A stretch of 44,294 bases of DNA from an uncultured Lachnospiraceae bacterium (GCA_910584205.1 CAJUAA010000034.1:1-44294); one strand, 5' to 3'. Shown: positions 32,729-41,439, counted from the first letter of the stretch. Notes: a model not told the origin generated them from the sequence alone. Translations and numbers: made by a program.

Positions 32729-34495
32729 TTGAAAAAGATACTGGAACTAATCTCGGAAGAAATGGAAAAAGCGTTTCGGAAAGCGGGATATGATGAGAAA
32801 TATGCGAAGGTGACCCTGTCCAACCGCCCGGATCTGTGCGAGTATCAGTGCAACGGCGCCATGGCGGCGGCAAAGGAATACCATAAGGCGCCCGTCCTGA
32901 TCGCGGAAGGCGTGGTGGACGCGCTTCAGGGTTCTTCGCTGTTTGAGGAGATACAGGCGGTGAAGCCGGGGTTTATCAACCTGAAGCTCTGTGCGGAGTT
33001 TCTGAGCGGCTATCTGAACGGGATGAAGGAGGACAGCCGCCTGGGCTGTGAGAAGGCGGCGCAGCCGAAGACGATCATGATCGACTACGGCGGGCCAAAT
33101 GTGGCGAAGCCGCTGCATGTGGGGCATCTTCGTTCCGCGATCATAGGAGAGAGCATCAAGAGGATCGCCCGTTTTGCCGGACATAAAGTGATCGGAGACG
33201 TGCATCTGGGCGACTGGGGTCTGCAGATGGGACTGATCATCATGGAACTTAAGAACCGGAAACCGGAGCTGCCGTATTTTGACGCGGCTTATGAAGGAGA
33301 ATATCCCAAGGAGCCGCCCTTTACCATCGCGGAACTGGAGGAGATCTATCCCACGGCCAGCGCAAGATCCAAGGAGGACGCCGCTTACAAAGAGGCGGCC
33401 ATGCAGGCGACCTTTGAGCTGCAGCAGGGGCGGAAAGGCTATCAGGCGCTTCTGCGGCACATCCTGAACGTGTCCGTGACGGATTTGAAGCGTAATTATG
33501 AGAATCTGAAGGTGGAGTTTGACCTGTGGAAAGGCGAATCGGACGCCCAGCCCTATATTCCGGATATGGTACAGAGGATGAAGGAGCAGGGGTTTGCCCA
33601 TATGAGCGACGGCGCTCTGGTGGTTGACATCAAAGAGGAGACGGACACTAAGGAGGTTCCGCCCTGCATGCTCCTGAAGTCGGACGGGGCGTCGCTCTAT
33701 ACGACCACGGATCTGGCTACCATTGTGGAACGGATGAAGCTTTATGCGCCGGACGAGATCATCTATGTGGTGGACAAACGACAGGAGATGCATTTTATCC
33801 AGGTGTTCCGCTGTGCGAAAAAATGCGGCCTGGCGGGAGAGGATACCGTTTTTAAGTTCCTGGGCTTCGGCACCATGAACGGGAAGGACGGAAAGCCGTT
33901 CAAGACCCGTGAGGGCGGCGTCATGCGCCTGGAGTATCTTCTGTCCGACATCAATGAAGAGATGCTGAAGAAGATCCGGGAGAGCCGTCCCATGAGCGAG
34001 GAGGAGGCCTGTGAGATTGCGAAGGTGGTGGGACTGTCCGCGGTAAAATACGGAGACCTGTCCAATCAGGCGTCCAAGGATTATATTTTCGACGTGGACC
34101 GTTTTACTTCTTCCGAAGGAAATACCGGGCCCTATATTCTGTATACGATCGTCAGGATCAAGTCTATTTTGAAAAAATATGAGGAGCAGGGCGGATGCGC
34201 GGACGACGCGGTGATCACAGCGTACGGCAATGAAAGCGAGAAGGCGCTGATGCTGGAGCTGACGCGGCTGAACGGTGTTCTTTATAATGCGTATGAGGAG
34301 CTGGCGCCCCATAAGGTCTGCGCATATATTTATGATCTTGCCAATGCGTTCAATAAATTTTACCATGAGACCAGTATCCTGGGAACAGAGGATGAGGCGC
34401 AGAAGAGCGGCAGGATACAGCTTCTTTCGCTGACCAGGCGCGTGCTGGAGACCTGTATCGACCTGCTGGGCTTTGAAGCGCCGGAGAGGATGTAG
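32729..34495 (+). CDS. argS: Arginyl-tRNA synthetase
   Basis: A 588-aa class I synthetase that charges tRNA-Arg. It has the N-terminal Add-1 domain, the signature GGPNVAKPLHVGHLRS (HIGH motif as HVGH), the DVHLGDWGLQMG segment, YVVDKRQEMHF, GTMNGKDGKPFKTREGG in place of a canonical KMSKS, as is usual for ArgRS, and a C-terminal DALR anticodon-binding domain. The start chosen is TTG at 32729, because AAGGAGG (32714-32720) lies 8 nt before it. The longer frame begins with GTG at 32711, which overlaps that site. No promoter or T-box was seen upstream, so read-through from the TRIC gene is possible. Confidence 0.94.
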   Translation: MKKILELISEEMEKAFRKAGYDEKYAKVTLSNRPDLCEYQCNGAMAAAKEYHKAPVLIAEGVVDALQGSSLFEEIQAVKPGFINLKLCAEFLSGYLNGMKEDSRLGCEKAAQPKTIMIDYGGPNVAKPLHVGHLRSAIIGESIKRIARFAGHKVIGDVHLGDWGLQMGLIIMELKNRKPELPYFDAAYEGEYPKEPPFTIAELEEIYPTASARSKEDAAYKEAAMQATFELQQGRKGYQALLRHILNVSVTDLKRNYENLKVEFDLWKGESDAQPYIPDMVQRMKEQGFAHMSDGALVVDIKEETDTKEVPPCMLLKSDGASLYTTTDLATIVERMKLYAPDEIIYVVDKRQEMHFIQVFRCAKKCGLAGEDTVFKFLGFGTMNGKDGKPFKTREGGVMRLEYLLSDINEEMLKKIRESRPMSEEEACEIAKVVGLSAVKYGDLSNQASKDYIFDVDRFTSSEGNTGPYILYTIVRIKSILKKYEEQGGCADDAVITAYGNESEKALMLELTRLNGVLYNAYEELAPHKVCAYIYDLANAFNKFYHETSILGTEDEAQKSGRIQLLSLTRRVLETCIDLLGFEAPERM

Positions 34496-34501
34496 GACGG
34501 G

Positions 34502-35347
34502 ATGGAGATCAGGAGGAAAGTGTCGCCCGGCGGCCTGTGGCGCAGCCTGTATCCGGTGCTGGTATATCCGCTTGCGCAGTTTCTGGCACAGATTTTCTAT
34601 GCGCTGGTGATTCTGGCGCCCGCTTTAATCCGGGAACAGGGCCTGGGACCGGGAGATCTGGAGATACAGATTGCGGAGCGTCTTCTGGAGGGGACCATGG
34701 TCATCATCATCTTTGCGGCGGCATGTACGATCCCGCTGTTTGGATGGCTGTATTACCGGGATATACAGAAGAAAAAAGCCATGGGCTGGAGAGACGAGTG
34801 GTTCCCGCTGACAGAGGGAAGACTTCTGTGGGCGGTGCTGGGAAGCGCTGCGCTGGCATTGTTCTGCAACCAGCTGGTCAGCCTGATGCCGCTGTCCATG
34901 TGGACGGAGGACTATGAGGAGGTCAGTGAAGCGCTGAATACAGGAGGTATCTGGCTGCAGATCATCGGCGCCGGTTTTCTGGCCCCGGCTGTGGAAGAGC
35001 TGATGATGCGGGGGCTGGTGTACCAGAGATTCCGCCAGATGATGCGGCCCGGGCCGGCCATGTTCTGGAGCGCGCTGGCGTTCGGTATTTTTCACGGAAA
35101 TGTGATACAGGGAATCTACGCGTTTCTGGTAGGGCTGTTTTTTGCCTGGCTTATGGAACGGTTTCAGCGGATCCTTGTACCGATGGTAGCGCATATGTCG
35201 GCAAATCTGTTTGTGATCCTTCTGGAGGACATGGGAGGGATGGAACTGATTTATGGATCGCTGACCGGTTTTTTCCTTTCGCTGTTTCTAAGCGGTATGA
35301 TCGCCCTGGCCGTGATCCGGATTTTGAGAGCTCCGGACTGTCCGTGA
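34502..35347 (+). CDS. CPBP-family intramembrane metalloprotease
   Basis: A 281-aa membrane protein with about eight helices. The CPBP (CAAX/Abi) motifs are visible: VEELMMRGLVYQRF with Glu165, Glu166 and Arg170, then FGIFHGN with His198, and VAHMSAN with His231. In other organisms this family processes prenylated proteins or provides bacteriocin self-immunity. It starts 7 nt after argS and is probably co-transcribed. The substrate is unknown. Confidence 0.88.
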   Translation: MEIRRKVSPGGLWRSLYPVLVYPLAQFLAQIFYALVILAPALIREQGLGPGDLEIQIAERLLEGTMVIIIFAAACTIPLFGWLYYRDIQKKKAMGWRDEWFPLTEGRLLWAVLGSAALALFCNQLVSLMPLSMWTEDYEEVSEALNTGGIWLQIIGAGFLAPAVEELMMRGLVYQRFRQMMRPGPAMFWSALAFGIFHGNVIQGIYAFLVGLFFAWLMERFQRILVPMVAHMSANLFVILLEDMGGMELIYGSLTGFFLSLFLSGMIALAVIRILRAPDCP

Positions 35348-35367
35348 CCTGCGGACAGCAAAGAGAT

Positions 35368-35399
35368 AAAAAAGCTGCGGGAAGTTCCGCAGCTTTTTC
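35368..35399. terminator. Bidirectional terminator
   Basis: GCTGCGG/CCGCAGC stem (35374-35380 with 35387-35393), GAAGTT loop, with A-run before and T5 after. It serves the protease gene and the convergent aldo/keto reductase gene. Confidence 0.92.
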
Positions 35400-35403
35400 T
35401 GAA

Positions 35404-36426
35404 TCAGAAGGCCTTTCCGGCCAGTATTGCCTTGTAATCTTCGTAATTTTTCTTCAGAAGCTCCGGGGTATCCAGCCCGTAGGGGCATTTTTTCTTACAG
35501 GCGCCGCAGTGTACGCATTCCTCGATCTTCTTCATCTTTTCCTGCCATTCAGGAGTCAGATAACCGGCAGAGGGGGCGCGGCGGAGAAGCAGCGACATGC
35601 GCGCGCAGTTGTTGATTTCAATGCCGGCGGAGCAGGGCATGCAGTAGCCGCAGCCGCGGCAGAAATCTCCCAGCAGCTCCGAACGGTCCTTTTCGATGAC
35701 GGCGGAAAACTCCTCGTTCATGACGGGCGGGTTGTTTACGAAGGACAGGAATTCGTCCAGTTCCCGCTCTCTTTGGATACCCCACAGGGGAAGTGTTTCC
35801 GGATACTGCGCCTGGAAGGCGTAGGCGGCAGCGGCGTTGGTTATGAGCCCGCCGGACAGGGCCTTCATGGACAGGAAACCCATATCCTGCCGCCGGCAGC
35901 CCTCCAGCAGCTGAAACTCCGCCTCTCCGGACAGGTAGCAGAAGGGAAACTGCAGCGTCTCGTACAGCCCGCTGTCGATGGCTTCCTGCGCCACGTTCAG
36001 CCGGTGGTTGGTGATGCCGATGTGCAGGATCATCCCTTTTTTCTTCGCTTCCAGAGCGGCGTCATAGATGCCGCTGTCGTCGTCCGGTTTCGGACAGAAG
36101 GCCGGGTTGTGGAACTGGTACAGATCCAGATAATCGGTTTTCAGATTGCGCAGCGTGGTTTCCAGGTCTTTCCAGAAGCCTTCTGCCGTAGCCGCTCCGG
36201 TCTTGGATGAGATGGTGACCCGGCGCCGGCGGTCCGAGAAGGCGGCGCCCAGTTTTTCCTCGCTGTCCGTATACATGCGGGCAGTGTCATAGAAATCGAT
36301 GCCCCCGTCAAACGCTTTGTGCAGCAGGCGGACTGCTTCTTCTTTCTCCGTCCTCTGGATGGGAAGGGCGCCGAAGCCGTTTTTATTCACAGTGATGCCG
36401 GTCTTTCCGAGACGAACAGTTACCAT
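35404..36426 (-). CDS. Aldo/keto reductase with C-terminal 2[4Fe-4S] domain
   Basis: A 340-aa oxidoreductase. The aldo/keto reductase barrel keeps the tetrad: Asp47 and Tyr52 (DFYDTARMYTDSE), Lys75 (ISSKTG) and His106 (LYQFHNP). The C-terminus (about 255-330) adds ferredoxin-like cysteines, CRGCGYCMPC and CVHCGACKKKCPYG, enough for two [4Fe-4S] clusters. Such fusions are common in Clostridia and may take electrons from ferredoxin rather than only NAD(P)H; the substrate is unknown. AAAGGAG lies 9-10 nt before the ATG. A promoter is proposed at 36466-36495. Confidence 0.92.
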   Translation of the reverse strand: MVTVRLGKTGITVNKNGFGALPIQRTEKEEAVRLLHKAFDGGIDFYDTARMYTDSEEKLGAAFSDRRRRVTISSKTGAATAEGFWKDLETTLRNLKTDYLDLYQFHNPAFCPKPDDDSGIYDAALEAKKKGMILHIGITNHRLNVAQEAIDSGLYETLQFPFCYLSGEAEFQLLEGCRRQDMGFLSMKALSGGLITNAAAAYAFQAQYPETLPLWGIQRERELDEFLSFVNNPPVMNEEFSAVIEKDRSELLGDFCRGCGYCMPCSAGIEINNCARMSLLLRRAPSAGYLTPEWQEKMKKIEECVHCGACKKKCPYGLDTPELLKKNYEDYKAILAGKAF

Positions 36427-36465
36427 AATATACCACTCCTTTTCTCTGAAGGTTTTCTCTTACTA

Positions 36466-36495
36466 TTAGTAACACAGAATGCGTCCGTCTGACAA
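36466..36495 (-). promoter_or_regulatory. Likely promoter of the aldo/keto reductase gene
   Basis: Minus strand: -35 TTGTCA (complement of 36490-36495), 18-bp spacer, -10 TACTAA (complement of 36466-36471) with a TGT just before it, an extended -10. Confidence 0.45.
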
Positions 36496-36516
36496 TGGTT
36501 TTTGGTAAAAATTCAC

Positions 36517-36545
36517 TTTTCATATGAAATAAACTGTACTATAAT
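36517..36545 (+). promoter_or_regulatory. Likely promoter of the AI-2E transporter gene
   Basis: Perfect -10 TATAAT at 36540-36545 with a weak -35 TTTTCA at 36517-36522 and a 17-bp spacer. A leader of about 95 nt follows. Confidence 0.5.
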
Positions 36546-36645
36546 AAAAACAAACGGAGCCGCGCGGGCAGTCCCGTGCGCTTACATTCCGGCCAAAAGA
36601 CAGTCAAAGGGCTGGAAAATCTGATACGGGAGCGGAGCTGGTTTC

Positions 36646-37860
36646 ATGAAGGAAAACTGGAAGAATTATTATCATAAAGGACTTGCGGCGTTTTTTACGG
36701 TGGCCATGTGTATCCTGTTTTATTTCGTGGTCTTTCGTTTCTACGAGGTCAAACGATATGCGAACATGATTATGGGCATTCTGCGGCCGTTTGCGTTCGG
36801 GGCGGTGATCGCCTATCTGCTCTGTCCGGTGTGCAACTGGTTTGAGCGCCAGCTGGGGGAGCTGTCCGGACTGGAGAAGCGGCCGGAGAAGACGGCGGCG
36901 CAGCTTCGGCGGATGTTCGCGGGCGTGAGCATCCTGCTCAGCCTGTCTTTGTTCTGCCTGATCATCTACGCGCTCGCGACCATGCTCATCTCTCAGGTGG
37001 CCAGCAGCGTCCAGACGCTGATTGAGGCGCTGCCGGGCTATTTCCAGAAAGCCGGCATATGGCTGAACAGGCTGGCGGCGGACAATGCGATCCCCATGAA
37101 CTTTCTGGAGACCTACTGGAAGGAAATCATGACGGAAGTCCAGGATTTTGCAAAGACGCATCTGCTTCCGAATGTCAGCAGTATCATCAGCGGAGGGTCC
37201 GTGGGACTTCGGACCATGGTCCTGTTTCTGAAGGATCTGATCATCGGCCTGATCGTGGCGGTGTACCTGATGAACAGCCGGAAGCTCTTTGCCAGGCAGG
37301 CGGAGAAGGTGGTAAGGGCGCTGTTTCCGCCAAAGGAATATGAGGACCCGGACAGAGAGCAGACGGCGGACTGGATTCTGCGGGAGACCCATATCATCAA
37401 CGATTATCTGGGAGGATTTATCAAGGGAAAGCTTTTGGATTCTCTCATCATCGGCCTGATCTGCATGTTTTTTACCGGCATCATGAAGATGCCCTATGCC
37501 GTGCTGGTCAGCGTCGTCATCGGCGTGACCAATATTATCCCTTTTTTCGGGCCGTTTATCGGGGCTGTTCCCACTGCCATCCTGATTCTCATGGTCAGCC
37601 CGGTGAAATGCGTCTACTTCATCATCTTCATCCTGGTGCTGCAGCAGTTTGACGGCAACATCCTGGGGCCGAAGATCCTGGGAGATACGACGCATCTGAG
37701 CAGCTTCTGGGTGCTGTTTGCCATTCTTTTGTTCGGCGGCCTGTTCGGAGTGCCCGGCATGGTGCTGGGCGTGCCGGTGTTCGCGTTTTTCTATCAGCTG
37801 GCAAGGGAATGGATTCTGAAAAGGCTGAAAAAACAGGAGGACAGTCATGGACCTGTTTGA
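36646..37860 (+). CDS. AI-2E family membrane transporter
   Basis: A 404-aa membrane protein of the AI-2E/PerM family with about eight helices. Two N-terminal helices (about 12-60) lead to a cytosolic/extracellular segment and then helices with LKDLIIGLIVAVYLMNS, the family segment DYLGGFIKGKLLDSLIIGLI, PFFGPFIGAVPTAIL and FDGNILGPKILGDTTHLSSFWVL. Some members export small molecules or autoinducer-2, others act in Na+/H+ exchange. The role here is unknown. The rarA gene starts inside its 3' end (14-nt overlap). Confidence 0.88.
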   Translation: MKENWKNYYHKGLAAFFTVAMCILFYFVVFRFYEVKRYANMIMGILRPFAFGAVIAYLLCPVCNWFERQLGELSGLEKRPEKTAAQLRRMFAGVSILLSLSLFCLIIYALATMLISQVASSVQTLIEALPGYFQKAGIWLNRLAADNAIPMNFLETYWKEIMTEVQDFAKTHLLPNVSSIISGGSVGLRTMVLFLKDLIIGLIVAVYLMNSRKLFARQAEKVVRALFPPKEYEDPDREQTADWILRETHIINDYLGGFIKGKLLDSLIIGLICMFFTGIMKMPYAVLVSVVIGVTNIIPFFGPFIGAVPTAILILMVSPVKCVYFIIFILVLQQFDGNILGPKILGDTTHLSSFWVLFAILLFGGLFGVPGMVLGVPVFAFFYQLAREWILKRLKKQEDSHGPV

Positions 37861-39169
37861 TTATATGAGAAGCAATGCCATGAAGACCGAGGCGCCGCTG
37901 GCATCCAGGATGCGTCCGTCCCGGCTGGACGAGATCGTGGGCCAGCAGCATATCCTGGGCAGGGACAAGCTGCTGTACCGGGCGATCCGGGCGGACAAGC
38001 TGGGTTCGGTGATCTTTTACGGGCCTCCGGGAACCGGGAAGACGACCATCGCCAGGGTGATCGCCAATACGACCAGTGCGGAATTTGTACAGATCAACGC
38101 CACGGCGGCGGGCAAGAAGGATATGGAAGAGGTGGTCCGCCAGGCAAAGGACAGCCTCGGGATGTACGGAAAACGGACGATTCTTTTTGTGGACGAGATC
38201 CACCGGTTCAACAAGGGCCAGCAGGATTACCTGCTGCCGTTTGTGGAGGACGGCACGCTGATCCTCATCGGGGCCACCACGGAAAATCCATATTTTGAAG
38301 TGAACGGGGCGCTGATCTCCCGTTCCATTATCTTCGAACTGAAGGCGCTGGAGAAAGAGGAAGTCAAAGAGCTTCTGGTCCGTGCGCTGACCGATGTGGA
38401 AAAGGGCATGGGAGCCTATGATGCGCAGGCGGATGAGGAAGCGCTGGATTTTCTGGCGGACATCGCAGGCGGCGACGCAAGAAACGCGCTGAATGCGCTG
38501 GAGCTGGGGATTCTGACTACGGAGCGCAGCGGGGACGGGAAGATCCACATTACACTGGAAGTGGCTTCCGAATGCATCCAGAAAAAGACGGTTCGCTATG
38601 ACAAAGGGGGCGACAACCATTATGATACGATTTCGGCCTTCATCAAGAGCATGCGGGGATCGGACCCGGACGCGGCGGTGTTCTATCTGGCGAAGATGCT
38701 GTATGCGGGGGAAGATATCCGGTTTATCGCCCGCCGGATTATGATCTGTGCCTCGGAGGATGTGGGGAATGCGGATCCCCAGGCGCTGTCCGTGGCTGTG
38801 GCGGCTGCCCAGGCGGTGGAGCGCATCGGCATGCCGGAATCTCAGATCATTCTGGCTCATGCGGCGTCCTATGTGGCGTCCGCGCCCAAGAGCAATGCGG
38901 CGAGTACGGCCATCTTCGAAGCCATGGAGACGGTGAAGACCACTACGACCACAGTGCCTGTCCATCTGCAGGATCATCACTACGGCGGGGCACAGAAGCT
39001 GGGACACGGGATCGGTTATCTGTACGCCCATGATTTTCCGGAGCATTACGTGAAACAGCAGTATCTGCCGGATGAAATTGCCGGCAGAACCTTCTACCGC
39101 CCCGGAGAGCTCGGACAGGAGAAGGAGATCGCAGAGCGGCTGAAGCGGCTGAGAGAACGGGACGGGTAG
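37847..39169 (+). CDS. rarA: Replication-associated recombination protein RarA/MgsA
   Basis: A 440-aa AAA+ ATPase related to clamp loaders that acts at stalled replication forks. Seen: the N-terminal LASRMRPSRLDEIVGQQHI, Walker A GPPGTGKT, Walker B ILFVDEIHRFNKGQQD, sensor 1 GATTENPYFEVNGAL(I)SR with the arginine finger, and the MgsA C-terminal tetramerisation domain with IKSMRGSDPDAAVFYLAKML and YAHDFPEHYVKQQYLPDE. A CAGGAGG site lies 6 nt before the ATG. A terminator follows its stop by about 20 bp. Confidence 0.95.
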   Translation: MDLFDYMRSNAMKTEAPLASRMRPSRLDEIVGQQHILGRDKLLYRAIRADKLGSVIFYGPPGTGKTTIARVIANTTSAEFVQINATAAGKKDMEEVVRQAKDSLGMYGKRTILFVDEIHRFNKGQQDYLLPFVEDGTLILIGATTENPYFEVNGALISRSIIFELKALEKEEVKELLVRALTDVEKGMGAYDAQADEEALDFLADIAGGDARNALNALELGILTTERSGDGKIHITLEVASECIQKKTVRYDKGGDNHYDTISAFIKSMRGSDPDAAVFYLAKMLYAGEDIRFIARRIMICASEDVGNADPQALSVAVAAAQAVERIGMPESQIILAHAASYVASAPKSNAASTAIFEAMETVKTTTTTVPVHLQDHHYGGAQKLGHGIGYLYAHDFPEHYVKQQYLPDEIAGRTFYRPGELGQEKEIAERLKRLRERDG

Positions 39170-39187
39170 CAGATGAAAAAGAGAACC

Positions 39188-39214
39188 AAAAGAGCCGCGG
39201 GCTGCGGCTCTTTT
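39188..39214. terminator. Bidirectional terminator between rarA and the amidase gene
   Basis: GAGCCGC/GCGGCTC stem (39192-39198 with 39204-39210) with a GGGCT loop, A4 before and T4 after. It serves both convergent genes. Confidence 0.9.
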
Positions 39215-39218
39215 CCCA

Positions 39219-39872
39219 TCACACGGTAACGATCCACGTATTGTAGCCAAGGCGTTTCAGTTCCTGTTCCAGTTCGACCGCGTTCTGAAGATTGCGGAAG
39301 GCGCCTACCTGGACCCGGTACAGGGGACGGCCTTTTTGATCCTCCAGCGTATCCATGATACCGTCGGCGATGGCTTCGGCCACATCGTCGAACCGTTCGT
39401 CAAAAAGCTGGTTGTCTTTCTGGCTGTCCAGAAAACCGGCTTCCACCAGAAGCGCCGGCATCTTTGTACGGCGCAGCACCGCCAGATCCGGACGGACATC
39501 TACGTTGATGTTGCGGAATCCGACCTCCTCCAGTTCTTCGTTGATTTTCTCCGCCATGGGAAGTTTGATGCCGGAACGGTCGTAGATCAGCGTCTGTACG
39601 CCGTTGTACTGCTCCGGATAATTGCCCATGTTCCGGTGGATGGAGACGAAGAGATCCGCATCTTCGTCATTTGCCAGCTGTGCTTTCTGGACCACTGACT
39701 GGTTGATGTCGCCGGTTCTTGTATACACGACGTCGTATCCGCTGCGGGACAGGATCTTTCCGACGGCGTTGGCCAGACGGAGCGTGTCGTCGCTCTCCCG
39801 CCTTCCGTTGTAGACGGCTCCGGGGTCCGTCAGCCCGTTGTGGCCGGCATCGATCACGATTTTATATGCCAT
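39219..39872 (-). CDS. N-acetylmuramoyl-L-alanine amidase with SPOR domain (CwlC-like)
   Basis: A 217-aa zinc amidase that cuts the bond between MurNAc and L-Ala in peptidoglycan. Amidase_3 residues are His11 (IDAGHNG), Glu26, His79 (SIHRN) and Glu144 (VEAGFLDS). The C-terminal SPOR domain (184-217, RVQVGAF...) binds denuded glycan and is short. There is no signal peptide, as in Bacillus CwlC, a mother-cell lysis enzyme, so a late-sporulation role is likely. The ATG (complement of 39870-39872) fits the family start MAYKIVIDAGHNG; the frame is open far upstream but only as an artefact across the next gene. Confidence 0.9.
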   Translation of the reverse strand: MAYKIVIDAGHNGLTDPGAVYNGRRESDDTLRLANAVGKILSRSGYDVVYTRTGDINQSVVQKAQLANDEDADLFVSIHRNMGNYPEQYNGVQTLIYDRSGIKLPMAEKINEELEEVGFRNINVDVRPDLAVLRRTKMPALLVEAGFLDSQKDNQLFDERFDDVAEAIADGIMDTLEDQKGRPLYRVQVGAFRNLQNAVELEQELKRLGYNTWIVTV

Positions 39873-39998
39873 AGAATTTCCTGCTTGCTTTTTGATAACA
39901 GTATATGCAGCGGGCAGGGGGATGTGCGCCTGTACAAATGGTGGATTTTTTTGGAGGGATGGGGTATGATAGAAACAGACAGAAAGGAGCATGCGGCT

Positions 39999-40778
39999 AT
40001 GGACGAACAGACCAGATTCAGGACGGCGCTGGCGGCGCTCTGTGCAGCCGGGGAGCAGAAGGACCAGAGGCTGGCCCGGGAGGAAGTACAGGAATTTTTT
40101 CAGGATATGGACCTGAAGGAAGAGCAGTATGAGATGGTATACGCCTATCTGGCATCCAGACGGATCCGGGTGGAGGGCGTGGAGCTTTCGGCCCCTCAGG
40201 CAGAGGAGCAGCCGTATACCGAAGAGGAGGAGGCGTTTCTGCGTCAGTATCGGAAGGACCTGCGGATCGTCAGAAAGCAGCCGGAAGAGAAGCTGGCGGA
40301 TCTGGTTTCCCGGGCGGCGGACGGGGATCAGGAGGCAAAAAAGCTTCTCATCGAGCACTGTATGGACCGGGTCCTTCCCATAGCGGAGAACTATGCCCAC
40401 CGGGGGCTTCTGCTGCAGGATCTGGTACAGGAGGGGAGCGTCGGGCTGATGACCGGCGTTGACCTGCTGGGGCTGAAGGAAGAAGAGACGGACTGGGAGG
40501 AATGGCTGGAGCATGAGATCCACCGGGCGGTCCGGGCGGCGCTGGATGAACAGACCGGATCGGAGGACATGAACGGACAGATCGTGGAGAAGCTGAACCG
40601 TCTGGCGGATTCGATCCGGGAACTGACGGAGGAGACGGGCAGGCAGCTGACGCCGGAGGAGGTGTCCCTGTATCTGGATATGTCCATGGAAGAGCTGGAG
40701 GAGCTGTTAAGGATCGCGGGAGAATCCGTGGAGCTGGCGGAAAGCGGCAGCCGGGAGCCGCAAAGCGGCCCCCGCTGA
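39999..40778 (+). CDS. Sigma-70-like protein lacking regions 2.4 and 4
   Basis: A 259-aa protein related to the principal sigma factor. Residues about 5-60 resemble sigma region 1.1 (LAREEVQEFFQDMDLKEEQYEMVYAYL). Residues 97-155 resemble regions 1.2-2.2, the core RNA polymerase-binding part (LVSRAADGDQEAKKLLIEHCM, IAENYAHRGLLLQDLVQEGSVGLM). The stretch where 2.3-2.4 should be (160-185) is acidic and keeps only the HRAVRAAL helix. Region 3 follows (194-242, GRQLTPEEVSLYLDMS), and then it ends; no region 4 is present. It may bind core polymerase without recognising a promoter. The ATG at 39999 has AAAGGAG 9 nt upstream; the longer frame from 39840 has no site. Confidence 0.75.
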   Translation: MDEQTRFRTALAALCAAGEQKDQRLAREEVQEFFQDMDLKEEQYEMVYAYLASRRIRVEGVELSAPQAEEQPYTEEEEAFLRQYRKDLRIVRKQPEEKLADLVSRAADGDQEAKKLLIEHCMDRVLPIAENYAHRGLLLQDLVQEGSVGLMTGVDLLGLKEEETDWEEWLEHEIHRAVRAALDEQTGSEDMNGQIVEKLNRLADSIRELTEETGRQLTPEEVSLYLDMSMEELEELLRIAGESVELAESGSREPQSGPR

Positions 40779-40803
40779 ATCAGAAAAAATAAAAGACGAA
40801 AGA

Positions 40804-41439
40804 TTAGAATCCCAGGTCTTCGTTGACCAGAATGATCTGAATGCGTCCGGGGATGCCGCTTCTCCGGGTGACGACGGTCTGGCTGCAGATGCAGTCCGGT
40901 GAAAAGCAGTCGCCGCAGACGCCGGTTCTGGCGCAGGGCGTATCCTTATTCAGACGCGTCGTATTGGGCGGAGCCGCCTTGGTCCGGATGCGCTCGATAC
41001 CGGCTTCGACGCTGTTCACCACCTTGTTCATGCCGGCGATAATGATAACATGCTCAGGGCCGGAACAAAGACAGGCCACGCGGTTTCCGAAGCCGTCGAT
41101 GTTGACCAGCTCGCCGTTCATGGTGATGGCATTGGTGCTCATCAGGTAGTAATCCGCCATAACGGTTCTGGCAAAGCTTTCCCGTTTTTCCTGGGGAGTC
41201 ACTGCAAGGGCCCGGTCCACCAGCGTATAATTCCGTTCCCGGACAGCGTCCATCAGCCCGCATTCGCTGATGCTCATGGAGCCGCCCCAGGAGATGACGG
41301 AGCCTTCCGGCATGAGCTCCAGCGCTTTTGCGACCGCTTCCTGGCGGGTCTCGCAGAACCAGCCTTCCATGTTCCTCTTCGGCAGCCGGCTAAGGATCGT
41401 GGCGGCGGCTTTTGCATTCGACTGTTTTACAAATGACAT
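40804..41439 (-). CDS. LUD-domain protein (lactate-utilisation LutC-like)
   Basis: A 211-aa member of the LUD (DUF162) family, related to LutC of the L-lactate oxidation complex. Typical features are ALELMPEGSVISWGGSMSISECGL, the STNAITMNGELVNIDGFGNRVA segment and VIIIAGMNKVV. Near the C-terminus five cysteines, CARTGVCGDCFSPDCIC, may bind metal or an Fe-S cluster. No lutA or lutB partner is adjacent. The start chosen is the ATG complementary to 41437-41439, 9 nt after GAGGAGG; an ATG three codons upstream directly abuts that site. It is divergent from pepF. Confidence 0.85.
   Translation of the reverse strand: MSFVKQSNAKAAATILSRLPKRNMEGWFCETRQEAVAKALELMPEGSVISWGGSMSISECGLMDAVRERNYTLVDRALAVTPQEKRESFARTVMADYYLMSTNAITMNGELVNIDGFGNRVACLCSGPEHVIIIAGMNKVVNSVEAGIERIRTKAAPPNTTRLNKDTPCARTGVCGDCFSPDCICSQTVVTRRSGIPGRIQIILVNEDLGF

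Noticed and set aside
39873..40523. Long minus-strand extension of the amidase frame across the sigma-like gene
   Set aside because: The family N-terminus MAYKIVIDAGHNG begins at 39872. The extension runs antisense to a gene with its own ribosome binding site and has no recognisable domain.
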